Below, one piece after another: positions 44,981-54,187 of a DNA stretch of 64,000 nt; the first letter of the stretch is position 1; each line of letters begins with the position of its first letter. The stretch comes from Solirubrobacterales bacterium (lineage in GTDB: Bacteria > Actinomycetota > Thermoleophilia > Solirubrobacterales > 70-9), in contig DATMZR010000019.1 in NCBI GenBank assembly GCA_035573435.1, positions 62,001 through 126,000 on the forward strand, in the 5' to 3' direction. A program made the position numbers and the translations under genes. Below the pieces are notes generated by a model that was not told the DNA's origin, did not search any database, and saw nothing but the letters and a program-made list of their open reading frames with translations.

Positions 44981-45768
44981 GCCGGGACCATTTCGGTGCT
45001 GAGCTGGTCGAGCCGCTCGAGCATGTCCTGCTTTCCCAGGCGGCGCAGGATCTCGCCGGCCAGCGATAGGTAGTCGGCACCCTTCTCCGGGCGGTAGTCG
45101 AGGATCGGGATCGCGCGTTCGGCCGATTCCGCATACACGATCGATTGCCGGATGACCGTTCGGAAGAGCTTGTCGCCGAAGCGCTCGCGAAGCGCCTCCA
45201 GCGTCTGGCGCGCGTGGCGGGTGCGCATATTGGCGATGTTCAGGCAAATCCCCAGCAGCTCCAGCTCCGGGTTCAGGGAGTCGCGCGCCAGGTCCAGGAC
45301 CTGCATCGCCTGCTCCATCCCCTGGAGGGAGAAATACTGCGCCTCGGTCGAGAGGATCGCGTGCGTGGAGGCGACCAGAGCGTTCACGGTCATCAAGCCG
45401 AGGGTGGGCGGACAGTCGATCAGGATCAGGTCCCTGTTTCGCCGCAGGTCCCGCAGCGCGTTGCGAAGCGTCACCTCCCGCCCGATCTTGCCCGCCAGGA
45501 CCAGCTCGGCCTCCGCGAGCCGAAGGTTCGCCGGCACCACGCGGCCGTGCACGGCGTCGGCCGCGCGCGCCTGCCCCTGGAGGACGTCGCCCAATGTGGG
45601 GTGGGAGTTCGGGTCGGCGTCGAAGTAGTCGGACAAGTTGCCCTGGGGGTCGGCGTCGATCGCCACGACGTCCATCCCGAGCCGCTCGAAGACGTCCGCC
45701 AGCGAACGGACCATGGTCGTCTTTCCGGTACCCCCCTTCTGGGAGAGCACGGCGATCGCTTCGGACAT
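44977..45768 (-). CDS. ParA family ATPase (orphan)
   Basis: This 263-residue P-loop ATPase of the ParA/MinD group has a deviant Walker A (SQKGGTGKTTMVRSLADVF), the A' motif DADPQGNLSDYF, and Walker B LILIDCPPTLGLMTVNAL. The C-terminal domain (GICLNIANMRTRHARQTLEAL, FGDKLFRTVIRQSIVYAESA) matches chromosomal Soj-like proteins. No parB lies beside it, and the neighbours are unrelated, so it is not evidently the chromosomal parAB locus. It may place another cargo, such as a protein cluster. TATAGT ends 7 bases before the ATG, suggesting a leaderless transcript. Confidence 0.88.
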   Translation of the reverse strand: MSEAIAVLSQKGGTGKTTMVRSLADVFERLGMDVVAIDADPQGNLSDYFDADPNSHPTLGDVLQGQARAADAVHGRVVPANLRLAEAELVLAGKIGREVTLRNALRDLRRNRDLILIDCPPTLGLMTVNALVASTHAILSTEAQYFSLQGMEQAMQVLDLARDSLNPELELLGICLNIANMRTRHARQTLEALRERFGDKLFRTVIRQSIVYAESAERAIPILDYRPEKGADYLSLAGEILRRLGKQDMLERLDQLSTEMVPA

Positions 45769-45834
45769 GGGCCGGACTATATGGCCGGCGCGAGTTCACG
45801 GTGTGGCTTGACGCTTCCGCGCCGCCGCCGGCTT

Positions 45835-45840
45835 TATACT
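45835..45840 (+). promoter_or_regulatory. Candidate gltB -10 box (TATACT) with leader
   Basis: TATACT is close to the consensus -10, and TTGACG lies at 45808-45813, giving 21 bases of spacing, more than the ideal 17. A leader of about 55-60 bases with GGGAGG 5 bases before the TTG start follows, unlike most genes here. No riboswitch fold was recognised in the leader. Confidence 0.45.
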
Positions 45841-45902
45841 GCGCTTCCGTTTGTCCCCGTCGCGCGCCCGCTCGAAGAAGGCGCGGAAACCGGGAGGTCC
45901 GA

Positions 45903-48900
45903 TTGCTCAGCTCTTCCAGTAATCAATTGCCGCTGGCCGACGAGCAACGACGCTTTTCGCCTGAGCGGGCCTATAGGCCCCGCGTCTCGCCGCCCAGCGT
46001 CGAGGACCGCGACGCCTGCGCGATCTACGCGTCCGTCCGCAAGGACGCGACTCCCAGCCGCGCCCCCGTGGAGCTGGCGCTGGACAACCTCCAGAAGATG
46101 CTCCACCGCGCCGGAAACGTCGACGGCCAGGGCGACGGCTGCGGCATCCTGGTCGACATCCCGCGCAGGATCTGGGCCGAGGAGGTTCGCTCTGGCGGCC
46201 ACAACCCGGCACTCGCCCTCGACCCGGCGTTCGCGGTCGCTCACATCTTCATCGACCGCTCGGCCGACGTTGGACGGGCTCAGCACGACGCCCGGGAGAT
46301 CCTGGGCCGCGGGGGCTTTCGCATCCTCGCCGAGCGCCTCGGCGCGGTCAACTCCCAGGCGCTCGGGGCGACGGCTCGCGAGGAGGAGCCCCACTTCTGG
46401 CAGGTCGCCGGGCTCTTGCCGGATGCGAAGCGGCGCGAGCGCCTGACCTTCGACCTGATGAGCGTGCTCGAGGTCGAGCTGGGCTTTCACCTGGCCTCGT
46501 TCTCGGCCTCGACCTGCGTCTTCAAGGTGATGGGAGCGCCCAAGGTGCTCGGCCGGTACTACCCGGACCTCCGTGATGAGCGGTTCGAGACGATCGGCTG
46601 CTTCGGCCACAACCGCTACTCCACCAACACCTGGCCGTCGTTCAAGCGCGTGCAGCCGTTCACGGTGCTGGGCCACAACGGCGAGATCAACACGATCGAG
46701 CAGCTCCGCCAGGAAGCCGCCATGCTCGGCGTCTCGATCCAGGCCGACGGCTCCGACTCCCAGGATCTGAACCGTGTGGTCGATCACCTGATCCGGGTGG
46801 AGCGCCTCTCGCTCGCCGAGGCGATGGAGATGGTCGTGCCCCCGATCGTCGACGAGATCCGATCCCTGCCCGCGGAGCTCCAGCCGTTCTACATGTACAT
46901 GCGCCAGACGATGGGCCCGTTCTCGCAGGGGCCCGTGGCGCTGATCGCCCGCCACGGCGACGAGTGCGTGTTCTCGGCCGATGCGCTCGGCCTGCGTCCG
47001 CTGTGGAAGCTGGAGACGCCCCACGACTTCATCTTCAGCTCCGAGCCCGGCGTGGTGGGCTGCGACGACATGGTCTCCGAGCCCAAGCCCCTGGGTCCGG
47101 GCGAGAAGTTCATGGTCAGGATCGATCGGGAGCGGCGATCGTCGCGACTGTTCGAGCACTGGGAGATGCAGCGCGAGGTCGCCAAGCGGTGGCTCGAGCG
47201 GACCGGCGCCTCCGAGGCCGCGCCGTACGATCGCGCGCTCACCACCGGCGGCCCGCTGGAGGGCGCCGAGATCCCGGGCTACACCTCGGCCGGTCCTTCG
47301 GAGCCGGTCAAGGTCTCCGACAGGGTGCTGGCAGGGTTCGGGTGGCAGCGCGACGACGTCAAGCTCTGCCAGCAGATGGCCTCCAATGGGGCCGAGCCGA
47401 TCGGCTCGCTCGGCTACGACGGGCCGCTGGCCGCGCTCTCGCCGGAGCGCCAGAATCTCGCCGACTACTTCAAGGAGACGGTGGCGGTGGTCACCAACCC
47501 GGCGATTGACCGCGAGCGCGAGATCGAGCACTTCTCGACCAGGGCGGTGTTCGGGCGCCGTCCACTGGTCCACGCTCCCGCGGTCGACACGAGGACGATC
47601 GAGACCTCCTTCCCGGTGATCCTGGGCGGCCACCACGACCTTGCGCCCCTCTCCGATTCGACCTACCGCAAGATCGCCCGCGACCACAAGACCTACCTGC
47701 TCGAGGACCTCTGGGAGGAGTTCCGTGACCGCGCGGCGGCCATCGACACCGCTCTGCTGGAGGCCGAGACGACCCACGGCGCGATCGAGCGGATCAAGCA
47801 GGAGGCCGTGAAGCTCGTTCGCGAGGGCGCCGAGCTGCTGGTGCTCACCGACCGCACCGTGTACGACGGCGAGCGTCGCTATCTCGACCCTCACCTGGCC
47901 ACCTCCGCTGTGGACCAGGCGTTGAAGCATCTCAAGGTCGGCGAGACCAACGAGGAGAATCTGCGGCGCCGCTGCTCAATCGTCCTGCGCTCGGCGGCGC
48001 TCCGCAACGTCCACGACGTCGTCATGGCGCTGGGGCTCGGCGCCAACGGCGTCTGCCCTTACGTGATGGTCGAGGTGATCTGCGTAGACGACTACGACGC
48101 CGACGTCTCCAACCTCTGCTCCGCGCTGCGCAAGGGAATTGAGAAGGTGATCTCCACGATCGGCATCCATGAGGTGCGCGGCTACGCGCGCCAGTTCTCC
48201 TCGATAGGCATCAAGCCCGAGCTCGCCGAGATCTTCCAGACCCAGACGTTTTGCGCATCGAGCAAGGCGGGAATGGGGTTCTCCGACCTCGACGGCGACA
48301 CGGACGAGCGCTTTCAGATCCTTGGCGGCGACGAGGATGCGAAGCCGGCAAAGACGTTCCGCTTCTACCCCAAGGTCTACAAGGCGGCCGTCGCCGCCGC
48401 GAACGGTACGGCCACCTACGAGGAGTACTCCGAGAAGGTCCGCGAGCTGGAGCGCGAGAGCCCGATCTCGATGCGGCACATCGTCAAGCTCCGCTCGGAC
48501 CGCGCCCCAGTCTCACCGGAAGCCGTGGACACCTCGATCGGCCATCACGACTACCCGATCGTGATCTCCTCGATGAGCTTCGGCTCGCAGTCCGAGCCCG
48601 CCTTCCGCGCCTACGCCGACGCTGCCAAGGCGATCAACATCCTCTGCATCAACGGGGAGGGTGGCGAGATCCAGGACATGTACGGCCGGTACCGCAAGTG
48701 GCGGGGCCAGCAGGTGGCCTCGGGCCGTTTCGGCGTCTCCGCCGAGATGCTGAACTCGTCGTATGTGGCCGAGATCAAGATCGGACAGGGAGCGAAGCCG
48801 GGCGAGGGCGGTCACCTCCCGGGCCGTAAGGTCTCGGAGAAGGTCGCCGAGGCGCGCAACGCCGCCCCGGGGACCGATCTGATCTCGCCCTCCAACAACC

Positions 48901-50588
48901 ACGACCTCTACTCGATCGAGGACCTCGCCGAGCTGATCGACGAGCTCAAGACCGTGAACCCGGATCTGAGGGTGTCGGTGAAGGTTCCGGTGGTGCCGAA
49001 CATCGGCACGATCGGGCTCGGGATCGCCAAGGCCGGGGCGGACATCATCACCCTCTCAGGATTCGAGGGCGGTACCGGCGCGGCTCGCCAGCACGCCCTG
49101 CGGCACGTCGGCCTGCCTTCGGACATCGGCACGCGCGCCGTTCACCGCGCCTTGATGGAGGCCGGGCTTCGCAACCGGGTCGAGATCTGGGCCGACGGCG
49201 GCTACCGCCATGCCCACGACATCGTGAAGCTGCATTGCATGGGCGCCAACCGGGTTGCCTTCGGCACCCTGGCGATGGTCTCGCTCGGCTGCACGATCTG
49301 CCGCGGCTGCCAGCTCGACACCTGCCATGTCGGCATCGCCACCCAGATCGAGACCACCGAGCAGGCTCAGGAGCACGGGTTGAAGAAGTTCACGCCGCAG
49401 CGTGTGGACTCCGCAGCCGAGAACTGCGCCCGTTTCTTCTCCTCGATGGGTGAGGAGGTGAAGCGCGTGGTCGCCGAACTCGGCTACGAGCGCGCCCAGG
49501 ACCTGGTGGGTCGCTACGACCTGCTCGAGCAGGAAGGTGGCTCGGAGCGCCTCGACCTGGCCGAGCTGATCACGCCGCTCGAGGAGTTCCTGGACCTGGA
49601 GCCCGTGGACCTGCCGGTGGCCGCGGAGGAGCTCGTGGAGGCGCGGGCCGAGGCCGGCCTGGTGCGGGCCCGGCCGATTCGCATGGAGCCCAAGCAGGCC
49701 TCGGCGGAGCTTGCCGGGCTCGCCCACAGGGTGCTCTCCGGCGAGTCGATCCGCCAGGAGTTTCCGCGCGCCACCGACGCTCACGACCGCGTCCTCGGCA
49801 CGGAGCTGGCCGGGGAGATCTCGCGGGCCAGGATCTACGAGGGAGCCCCGCGGGGGGAGGCGGCGGACGTGCTGGCGGAGTTCAGCTTCAACGGCGGCTC
49901 CGTCGCCGGTCAGGGCTTCGGCGCGTTCAACGCCTGGGGGCTCGTGGTACGGGTCGAGGGCGGCGCCCAGGACGGCGTGGGCAAGACGATGCTCGGCGGC
50001 ACGGTCTCGATCCTCAAGGGGCGCAATCGCGAAGGACAGAGGGTCAACGGGTCCGTGGGCAAGTCGTTCGCCTACGGCGCCCAGCGGGGGCGCCTGTTCG
50101 TGCAGGGGTCAGCCGACTCGCGCTTCTGCATTCGCCTCTCGGGCGCCGACGTGGTGCTGGGGGGCGAGCCGGCCGAGCCGCTGGACGATTCGCGCGGCTG
50201 CATCTCCGACCGGGCCAACGCCAAGGGGTTCGCCTTCGAGTACATGACGGCCGGGCGCGCGGTCGTGCTCGGTGACCTCGGTCCCTGGGCCTGCTCGGGG
50301 ATGACCGGCGGCCGCGTCTACGTGCGGGTCAATCCGGAGTGGAACCTCGACCGCGAAGCAATCACTCGCCGGCTGGGCGAGGGGGCCAAGGTGGAGCTAC
50401 AGGAGCTCGACGCCGAGGCGATGCTCGACATCGAGGAGCTGCTGGGCCATTACGCCGGCGAGCTCGAGGCCACGGGCCAGGGCGACGAGGCCGAGCGCGT
50501 CGTCGGCCTTGGGGCGAGCGCTGCGCAGAACTTCCTGATGATCGTCCCGCACAAGGTTCAGGCGGACCCGAACATCTCGACGGAGTAG
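45903..50588 (+). CDS. gltB: Glutamate synthase large subunit (GOGAT)
   Basis: GltB makes two glutamates from glutamine and 2-oxoglutarate in nitrogen assimilation; 1561 residues. A 38-residue propeptide precedes Cys39 (DRDACAIYAS), the likely N-terminal nucleophile of the glutaminase domain (to about residue 440), with LGHNGEINTIE. A central domain follows (480-790). The FMN synthase domain (about 860-1240) has GEGGHLPGRKV, SVKVPVVPNIGTIGLG, and the [3Fe-4S] motif Cys-x5-Cys-x4-Cys in LGCTICRGCQLDTCHVG. The C-terminal GXGXG helix lies at about 1310-1500. The TTG start at 45903 has GGGAGG 5 bases upstream. The small subunit gltD is not nearby. Confidence 0.96.
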   Translation: MLSSSSNQLPLADEQRRFSPERAYRPRVSPPSVEDRDACAIYASVRKDATPSRAPVELALDNLQKMLHRAGNVDGQGDGCGILVDIPRRIWAEEVRSGGHNPALALDPAFAVAHIFIDRSADVGRAQHDAREILGRGGFRILAERLGAVNSQALGATAREEEPHFWQVAGLLPDAKRRERLTFDLMSVLEVELGFHLASFSASTCVFKVMGAPKVLGRYYPDLRDERFETIGCFGHNRYSTNTWPSFKRVQPFTVLGHNGEINTIEQLRQEAAMLGVSIQADGSDSQDLNRVVDHLIRVERLSLAEAMEMVVPPIVDEIRSLPAELQPFYMYMRQTMGPFSQGPVALIARHGDECVFSADALGLRPLWKLETPHDFIFSSEPGVVGCDDMVSEPKPLGPGEKFMVRIDRERRSSRLFEHWEMQREVAKRWLERTGASEAAPYDRALTTGGPLEGAEIPGYTSAGPSEPVKVSDRVLAGFGWQRDDVKLCQQMASNGAEPIGSLGYDGPLAALSPERQNLADYFKETVAVVTNPAIDREREIEHFSTRAVFGRRPLVHAPAVDTRTIETSFPVILGGHHDLAPLSDSTYRKIARDHKTYLLEDLWEEFRDRAAAIDTALLEAETTHGAIERIKQEAVKLVREGAELLVLTDRTVYDGERRYLDPHLATSAVDQALKHLKVGETNEENLRRRCSIVLRSAALRNVHDVVMALGLGANGVCPYVMVEVICVDDYDADVSNLCSALRKGIEKVISTIGIHEVRGYARQFSSIGIKPELAEIFQTQTFCASSKAGMGFSDLDGDTDERFQILGGDEDAKPAKTFRFYPKVYKAAVAAANGTATYEEYSEKVRELERESPISMRHIVKLRSDRAPVSPEAVDTSIGHHDYPIVISSMSFGSQSEPAFRAYADAAKAINILCINGEGGEIQDMYGRYRKWRGQQVASGRFGVSAEMLNSSYVAEIKIGQGAKPGEGGHLPGRKVSEKVAEARNAAPGTDLISPSNNHDLYSIEDLAELIDELKTVNPDLRVSVKVPVVPNIGTIGLGIAKAGADIITLSGFEGGTGAARQHALRHVGLPSDIGTRAVHRALMEAGLRNRVEIWADGGYRHAHDIVKLHCMGANRVAFGTLAMVSLGCTICRGCQLDTCHVGIATQIETTEQAQEHGLKKFTPQRVDSAAENCARFFSSMGEEVKRVVAELGYERAQDLVGRYDLLEQEGGSERLDLAELITPLEEFLDLEPVDLPVAAEELVEARAEAGLVRARPIRMEPKQASAELAGLAHRVLSGESIRQEFPRATDAHDRVLGTELAGEISRARIYEGAPRGEAADVLAEFSFNGGSVAGQGFGAFNAWGLVVRVEGGAQDGVGKTMLGGTVSILKGRNREGQRVNGSVGKSFAYGAQRGRLFVQGSADSRFCIRLSGADVVLGGEPAEPLDDSRGCISDRANAKGFAFEYMTAGRAVVLGDLGPWACSGMTGGRVYVRVNPEWNLDREAITRRLGEGAKVELQELDAEAMLDIEELLGHYAGELEATGQGDEAERVVGLGASAAQNFLMIVPHKVQADPNISTE

Positions 50589-50593
50589 GTTCG

Positions 50594-51136
50594 TCAGGCC
50601 TGAATGACGTAGAGCCGGTAACAGCCGATCTCGAGCTCGTCGCCGTCCTCAAGTGGCGCCCACTCGACCCTCTCGCCGTTGACGAACAGGCCGTTCAGGC
50701 TGCGATCGTCGAGGGCGCGCAGCTCGTCTTCGGGAGTGCGGACGATCAGAGCATGTCGGCGCGAAACGGTCGCGTCGTCGAGCTGGATATCGGCCGCGCC
50801 GCTGCGACCGATCCGGTTCCAGCCATCGTTGAGCTCGATGACCATGGGCTCGTCGTCCTCCTCGAAGGCGACGCACAGGCTTCCGGGCGCGAGGTTCGCG
50901 CGCACACCGTCCAGCCATGCGGGCAGCGCGGGCGCCGGCGCGATCGCGTCCGCATCTACCGTGGGCAGCTCGAACATCGAGGCGCGGCGGAACCGCGACC
51001 CGCCGCAGGCGGGGCAACTGGGCAGCTCGTCGGAGAGCGAAAGCGAGATCGAGTAGCCACACTCGACGCAAGCGAGGGATCCGACGAGCGCGAGCTCACC
51101 TGTCTCGTGGACGTCGGTTCCGGGGTCAATGAGCAT
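50594..51136 (-). CDS. Zinc-ribbon and FHA domain protein
   Basis: This 180-residue cytoplasmic protein has an N-terminal zinc ribbon (Cys-x2-Cys in LACVECGYSISL and SCPACGGSRF) and a C-terminal FHA domain at about residues 95-175. The FHA core has NRIGRSGAADIQLDD, SRRHALIV and LDDRSLNGLFVNGERV, containing the Gly-Arg, Ser-x2-His and Ser-Leu-Asn-Gly features that bind phosphothreonine. It probably reads Ser/Thr kinase signals, but no kinase gene lies in the window. An A/T-rich gap with a palindrome separates it from the divergent SRPBCC gene. The partner is unknown. Confidence 0.85.
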   Translation of the reverse strand: MLIDPGTDVHETGELALVGSLACVECGYSISLSLSDELPSCPACGGSRFRRASMFELPTVDADAIAPAPALPAWLDGVRANLAPGSLCVAFEEDDEPMVIELNDGWNRIGRSGAADIQLDDATVSRRHALIVRTPEDELRALDDRSLNGLFVNGERVEWAPLEDGDELEIGCYRLYVIQA

Positions 51137-51150
51137 CCCAATACCTCATA

Positions 51151-51175
51151 CCGAATTCCGGTCCCTGGAATTCGG
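51151..51175. promoter_or_regulatory. Perfect 9-bp inverted repeat between divergent genes
   Basis: CCGAATTCC, the spacer GGTCCCT and GGAATTCGG form a perfect dyad 15 bases upstream of the FHA gene and 118 bases before the SRPBCC gene. It is a plausible operator for the FHA gene. The surrounding 150 bases are the most AT-rich in this part of the window; I see no other gene in them. Confidence 0.45.
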
Positions 51176-51292
51176 GAGCAATGCCATGCGGAGCCCATGG
51201 TAACGGCGGACCTTCAATCCGGGCAAACCCATTGGCCTAAACGTCCGCAATTTGGAAGATTGGTTACGGATTGATCCATAGAATCCCCCGGC

Positions 51293-51790
51293 TTGGGCCC
51301 GATCTCGGTCAAGACACCGATCGATGCGCCGCGCGTGCGCGTCTTCGAGCTCATCTGTGACCTCGCCACGAGGCCGGCCTTCACGGATCACTTCATCGGC
51401 GAGTATCGGCTCGAGCGCCTCGAGTCTTCAGGGGTGGGCGCCGCCGCCCGGTTCCGGGTGAAGGAGCCGGGAATCTGGATGGAGACGGTGATCGACGAGA
51501 TCTCGCCGCCGCACCGGATCCACGAGGCGGGCGCCGGAGGCCGATGGGATCGCATCCCGGTCACCACCTCGTGGGAGCTTCTCGAGCTGGGACCCACCGG
51601 CTGCGAGGTGACGCTTCGCTTCTGGACAGGGCCGTCCCATCGGCTGGACCGCCTGCGCGAGAGGCTCGGCGCTGAGCGCTACTACCGACGCCAATGGTCC
51701 ATTGCGCTGGCGAGGCTGAAGCAGTTGGTCGAGTCGGGCCGCCCACCGGACCGCGTGGTGGTCGCCGGCGCCCCCCGGCTGCCTGCCTGA
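51293..51790 (+). CDS. SRPBCC (START/Bet v1-fold) protein
   Basis: This 165-residue protein has a START/polyketide-cyclase-like fold: ISVKTPIDAPRVRVFELICDLATRPAF at the first strand and helices, central strands (GAAARFRVKEPGIWMETVIDEISPPHRIHEAG) and TSWELLELGPTGCEVTLRFW, ending with the long helix YYRRQWSIALARLKQLVESG. Such proteins bind hydrophobic ligands. The start is TTG at 51293 because TAGAAT lies 8 bases before it with no Shine-Dalgarno sequence, a leaderless configuration. The ligand is unknown. It is followed by an exported lipoprotein gene with its own promoter. Confidence 0.8.
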   Translation: MGPISVKTPIDAPRVRVFELICDLATRPAFTDHFIGEYRLERLESSGVGAAARFRVKEPGIWMETVIDEISPPHRIHEAGAGGRWDRIPVTTSWELLELGPTGCEVTLRFWTGPSHRLDRLRERLGAERYYRRQWSIALARLKQLVESGRPPDRVVVAGAPRLPA

Positions 51791-51845
51791 CCGCGACCCG
51801 AGAGGGTTCGTCGCCCGACTGGCTCGATATAGACTGGCCGCCGCC

Positions 51846-52409
51846 ATGCTGCGCGCCGGCCGCCCCACCACGCGTCTGGGTGTCGTTTCAGTGCTCGCCG
51901 CCGCGCTCGCCGCCGCGGCGCTCCTGTCCGGCTGTGACACGGATCCGGAGAGCGACCTGAGCGCGGAGGAGGGCCAGCCGATGAAGCTCGGCGAGCTTCT
52001 CTACAACGTGCAGATCAGCCGTCCCCTCAACCCGAGCGATCCGGAGGACAAGGCGTACCTTGCGGGCCAGCCCCCACCGGCGAACGACAAGCTCTACTTC
52101 GGGGTCTTCATGACGGTGGAGAACGTAGGCGATACGGCCCAGGACGTGCCCACGGACTTCACGGTCGTCGACACCGAGGGCACGGAGTTCCAGCCGATTC
52201 CAAGCGACAGCCTGTTCGCCCTCGACCTCGGTGTCAAGCTGGCGCCCGACGAGCAGCTGCCCGAGCCCGAGTCGACGGCAGCCAACGGGCCGATCCAGGG
52301 GGCGATGGTCCTGTTCCTGATCGACGAGGCTGCGACCGAGCTCAGGCCCCTCACGCTCGAGATCCCGTCGCCGACCGGGTCGGTCGGCGAGATCGAGCTG
52401 GACATCTAA
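51846..52409 (+). CDS. Lipoprotein, DUF4352-like
   Basis: This 187-residue membrane-anchored exported protein has a signal peptide and lipobox ALLSGC (Cys about residue 30). The mature domain is a beta-sandwich of the DUF4352/Telomeric repeat-binding type: LGELLYNVQISRPLNP, LYFGVFMTVENVGDTAQDVPTDFTVVDTEGTEF and FLIDEAATELRPLTLEI. The function of the domain is unknown. TAGACT lies 10 bases before the ATG, with TTCGTC 17 bases further up as -35 candidate, giving one of the best promoters here. The stop overlaps that of the convergent PBP gene. Confidence 0.83.
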   Translation: MLRAGRPTTRLGVVSVLAAALAAAALLSGCDTDPESDLSAEEGQPMKLGELLYNVQISRPLNPSDPEDKAYLAGQPPPANDKLYFGVFMTVENVGDTAQDVPTDFTVVDTEGTEFQPIPSDSLFALDLGVKLAPDEQLPEPESTAANGPIQGAMVLFLIDEAATELRPLTLEIPSPTGSVGEIELDI

Positions 52410-54157
52410 CCGCCACCGAGGCCTACGGCAAGGACCTGCCGCACGATCGGGGCAGCCACGGTGCCGCCGTCCCCGTCGGCGTTGACGACCATGGCCGCCG
52501 CCGCGAGCTTCGGGTCCTCCGCCGGTGCGAAGGCGGTGAACCAGGCGTCCACCTCCTGCTCGGGGGCCGCGCCGGCCTCCTTGCCGGGCTCGAGCGGCTT
52601 CGGCCCAAGCTCGGCGGTGCCTGTCTTGCCGGCCACCTGCACACCTGGGAGCGCGGCCGCCGTCCCCGTCCCACTCTTGACCACCTGAATCATCAGGTCG
52701 CGGACGGTGGTCGCCACCTTCCCCGACGTCACCCGCACGGGCTTCGCCGCGGACTGCAGCTTGCGGTCGCTGACGATCCCGGTGGGACTCCGCGTCCCAT
52801 CGTCGGCGATCGTCTGGGCGACCGACGCCATCTGCAGCGGCGTCGCCAGCACCTGGCCCTGACCGATCGCGCTCACGCCGAGCTCGAGCTCATCGGGGAT
52901 CGATGTGGGGATCGTGCTCTGGGGCACGTTCACAGCCCGAATGGCCGCCTGGTCGAAGAGGGCGGGGGGCGAATTGAAGCCGTAGCGCTCCGCCGACTGC
53001 ACGAGCCGCTCCGACCCGATCTTCGGCCCGAGTGGGACGAAGACGCTGTTGCACGACTGCGCGAACGCCTCCACGAAGCTGCCGCCACACGCTTCATTGT
53101 GGGCGTTGGCGACCTCGCGCCCGCCGATCTCGACGGAGGTCTGGACCGGGAACTGGTCCGTGAGCTCCACCACCCCGGCCTCGAGTGCGGCGGTGGTGGT
53201 GATCACCTTGAACGTCGAGCCGGGAGGCTGTGGGCCAGAGAACGCGATCCCCGCGAGCGCCAGCACTGAGCCCTTGCGCGCGTCCAGGACCGCGACGCCG
53301 CCGTACTGGCCCCCGAGTGCCGCCACCGCCGCGCGCTGGAGGACCGGGTCGATCGTGGTGTGAACGGGCTTGCCCGTGACGGGCGAGCCTTGGGCCAGGA
53401 CTGTTCCGCCGGGTGGACCGCCCTCGCTGCCCACCGCGAGGAGCTCCCCGCCCGGTTGTCCGGCGAGCCGTCGGTTGAAGGCGAGCTCGAGCCCGCTGGC
53501 CCCGGTCGGCGTGCCGGAAGGGAACCCGAGCCGGGAGAGCTCGCGGTCCAGCTCGGGGGTGGGGGCCGCGGTGCTCCCGGCGACGCTCTGCGCGGCCGCG
53601 CCCAGCGGGGAGGAACGGCTCGCGGCCGGGCCCTCCGCCAGCGGCGTCCCGTCCCGAGCCAGGATGGGGGCGCGTTCGGGGACTCGGGCTCGCCGGACGA
53701 GACGGCCTCCGGGCTCCAGGCCCGGGAATACGAGTTCCGGGGACCAGGCGATCTCGTCGCCGTCCAGCGGCAGCAGGAGTCGGCCGGAGATCTGACCGAA
53801 GGCGTGAGTGTCCAGGCTTACAGGGACCGCCGCTGCCGGCTGGTCCCCAGATTCGGCCGCGGAGGGCGCGCCTGTCTCCACGCTCGCCACCGTGGCCGTC
53901 TCCTGGGCCCTGCCATAGTCGTCGGTGAACTGGGCCAGCGGGTAGCGCCTGGCCGCCTTGGGGGAGAGCTCCTCGTGCATGGCGGCGAAGTCCTGGCGTT
54001 CCCACGCGTCCGCAAAGCGCTGGGCGGCCGAGAGCTCGGGACCCCCGCCGCTGATGATCGCCCAGGCGATGAACGCGGCGATGGCCAGCACGGCGACCGG
54101 CACGGCTCTGGTCAAAAGTCGGCGGCGGCGCTCCGCAGCGGGGCTGATCGGGCTCAA
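52406..54157 (-). CDS. Penicillin-binding protein (transpeptidase with MecA-N-like domain)
   Basis: This 583-residue class B-type PBP cross-links peptidoglycan outside the membrane. One N-terminal membrane helix (AVPVAVLAIAAFIAWAIIS) is followed by an NTF2/MecA-N-like domain (LSAAQRFADAWERQDFAAMHEEL...), then the transpeptidase. Active-site motifs are Ser314-x-x-Lys317 in PPGSTFKVIT, SCN (about 368) in AQSCNSVFVPLG, and Lys511-Thr-Gly in AGKTGTAEL. The TTG start at 54157 lies 9 bases after a TAAGTT box. It is smaller than cell-division PBPs and lacks PASTA repeats. It lies divergent from a MarP-like protease, which is interesting as both act on the envelope. Confidence 0.92.
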   Translation of the reverse strand: MSPISPAAERRRRLLTRAVPVAVLAIAAFIAWAIISGGGPELSAAQRFADAWERQDFAAMHEELSPKAARRYPLAQFTDDYGRAQETATVASVETGAPSAAESGDQPAAAVPVSLDTHAFGQISGRLLLPLDGDEIAWSPELVFPGLEPGGRLVRRARVPERAPILARDGTPLAEGPAASRSSPLGAAAQSVAGSTAAPTPELDRELSRLGFPSGTPTGASGLELAFNRRLAGQPGGELLAVGSEGGPPGGTVLAQGSPVTGKPVHTTIDPVLQRAAVAALGGQYGGVAVLDARKGSVLALAGIAFSGPQPPGSTFKVITTTAALEAGVVELTDQFPVQTSVEIGGREVANAHNEACGGSFVEAFAQSCNSVFVPLGPKIGSERLVQSAERYGFNSPPALFDQAAIRAVNVPQSTIPTSIPDELELGVSAIGQGQVLATPLQMASVAQTIADDGTRSPTGIVSDRKLQSAAKPVRVTSGKVATTVRDLMIQVVKSGTGTAAALPGVQVAGKTGTAELGPKPLEPGKEAGAAPEQEVDAWFTAFAPAEDPKLAAAAMVVNADGDGGTVAAPIVRQVLAVGLGGG

Positions 54158-54187
54158 GCCGATACAAACTTAGTGCCTGGTGCCCAC

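Noticed and set aside
45594-45902. Longer N-terminus of GltB
   Set aside because: It would overlap the parA 5' region and the candidate promoter; TTG 45903 has a ribosome site and gives a normal 38-residue propeptide.
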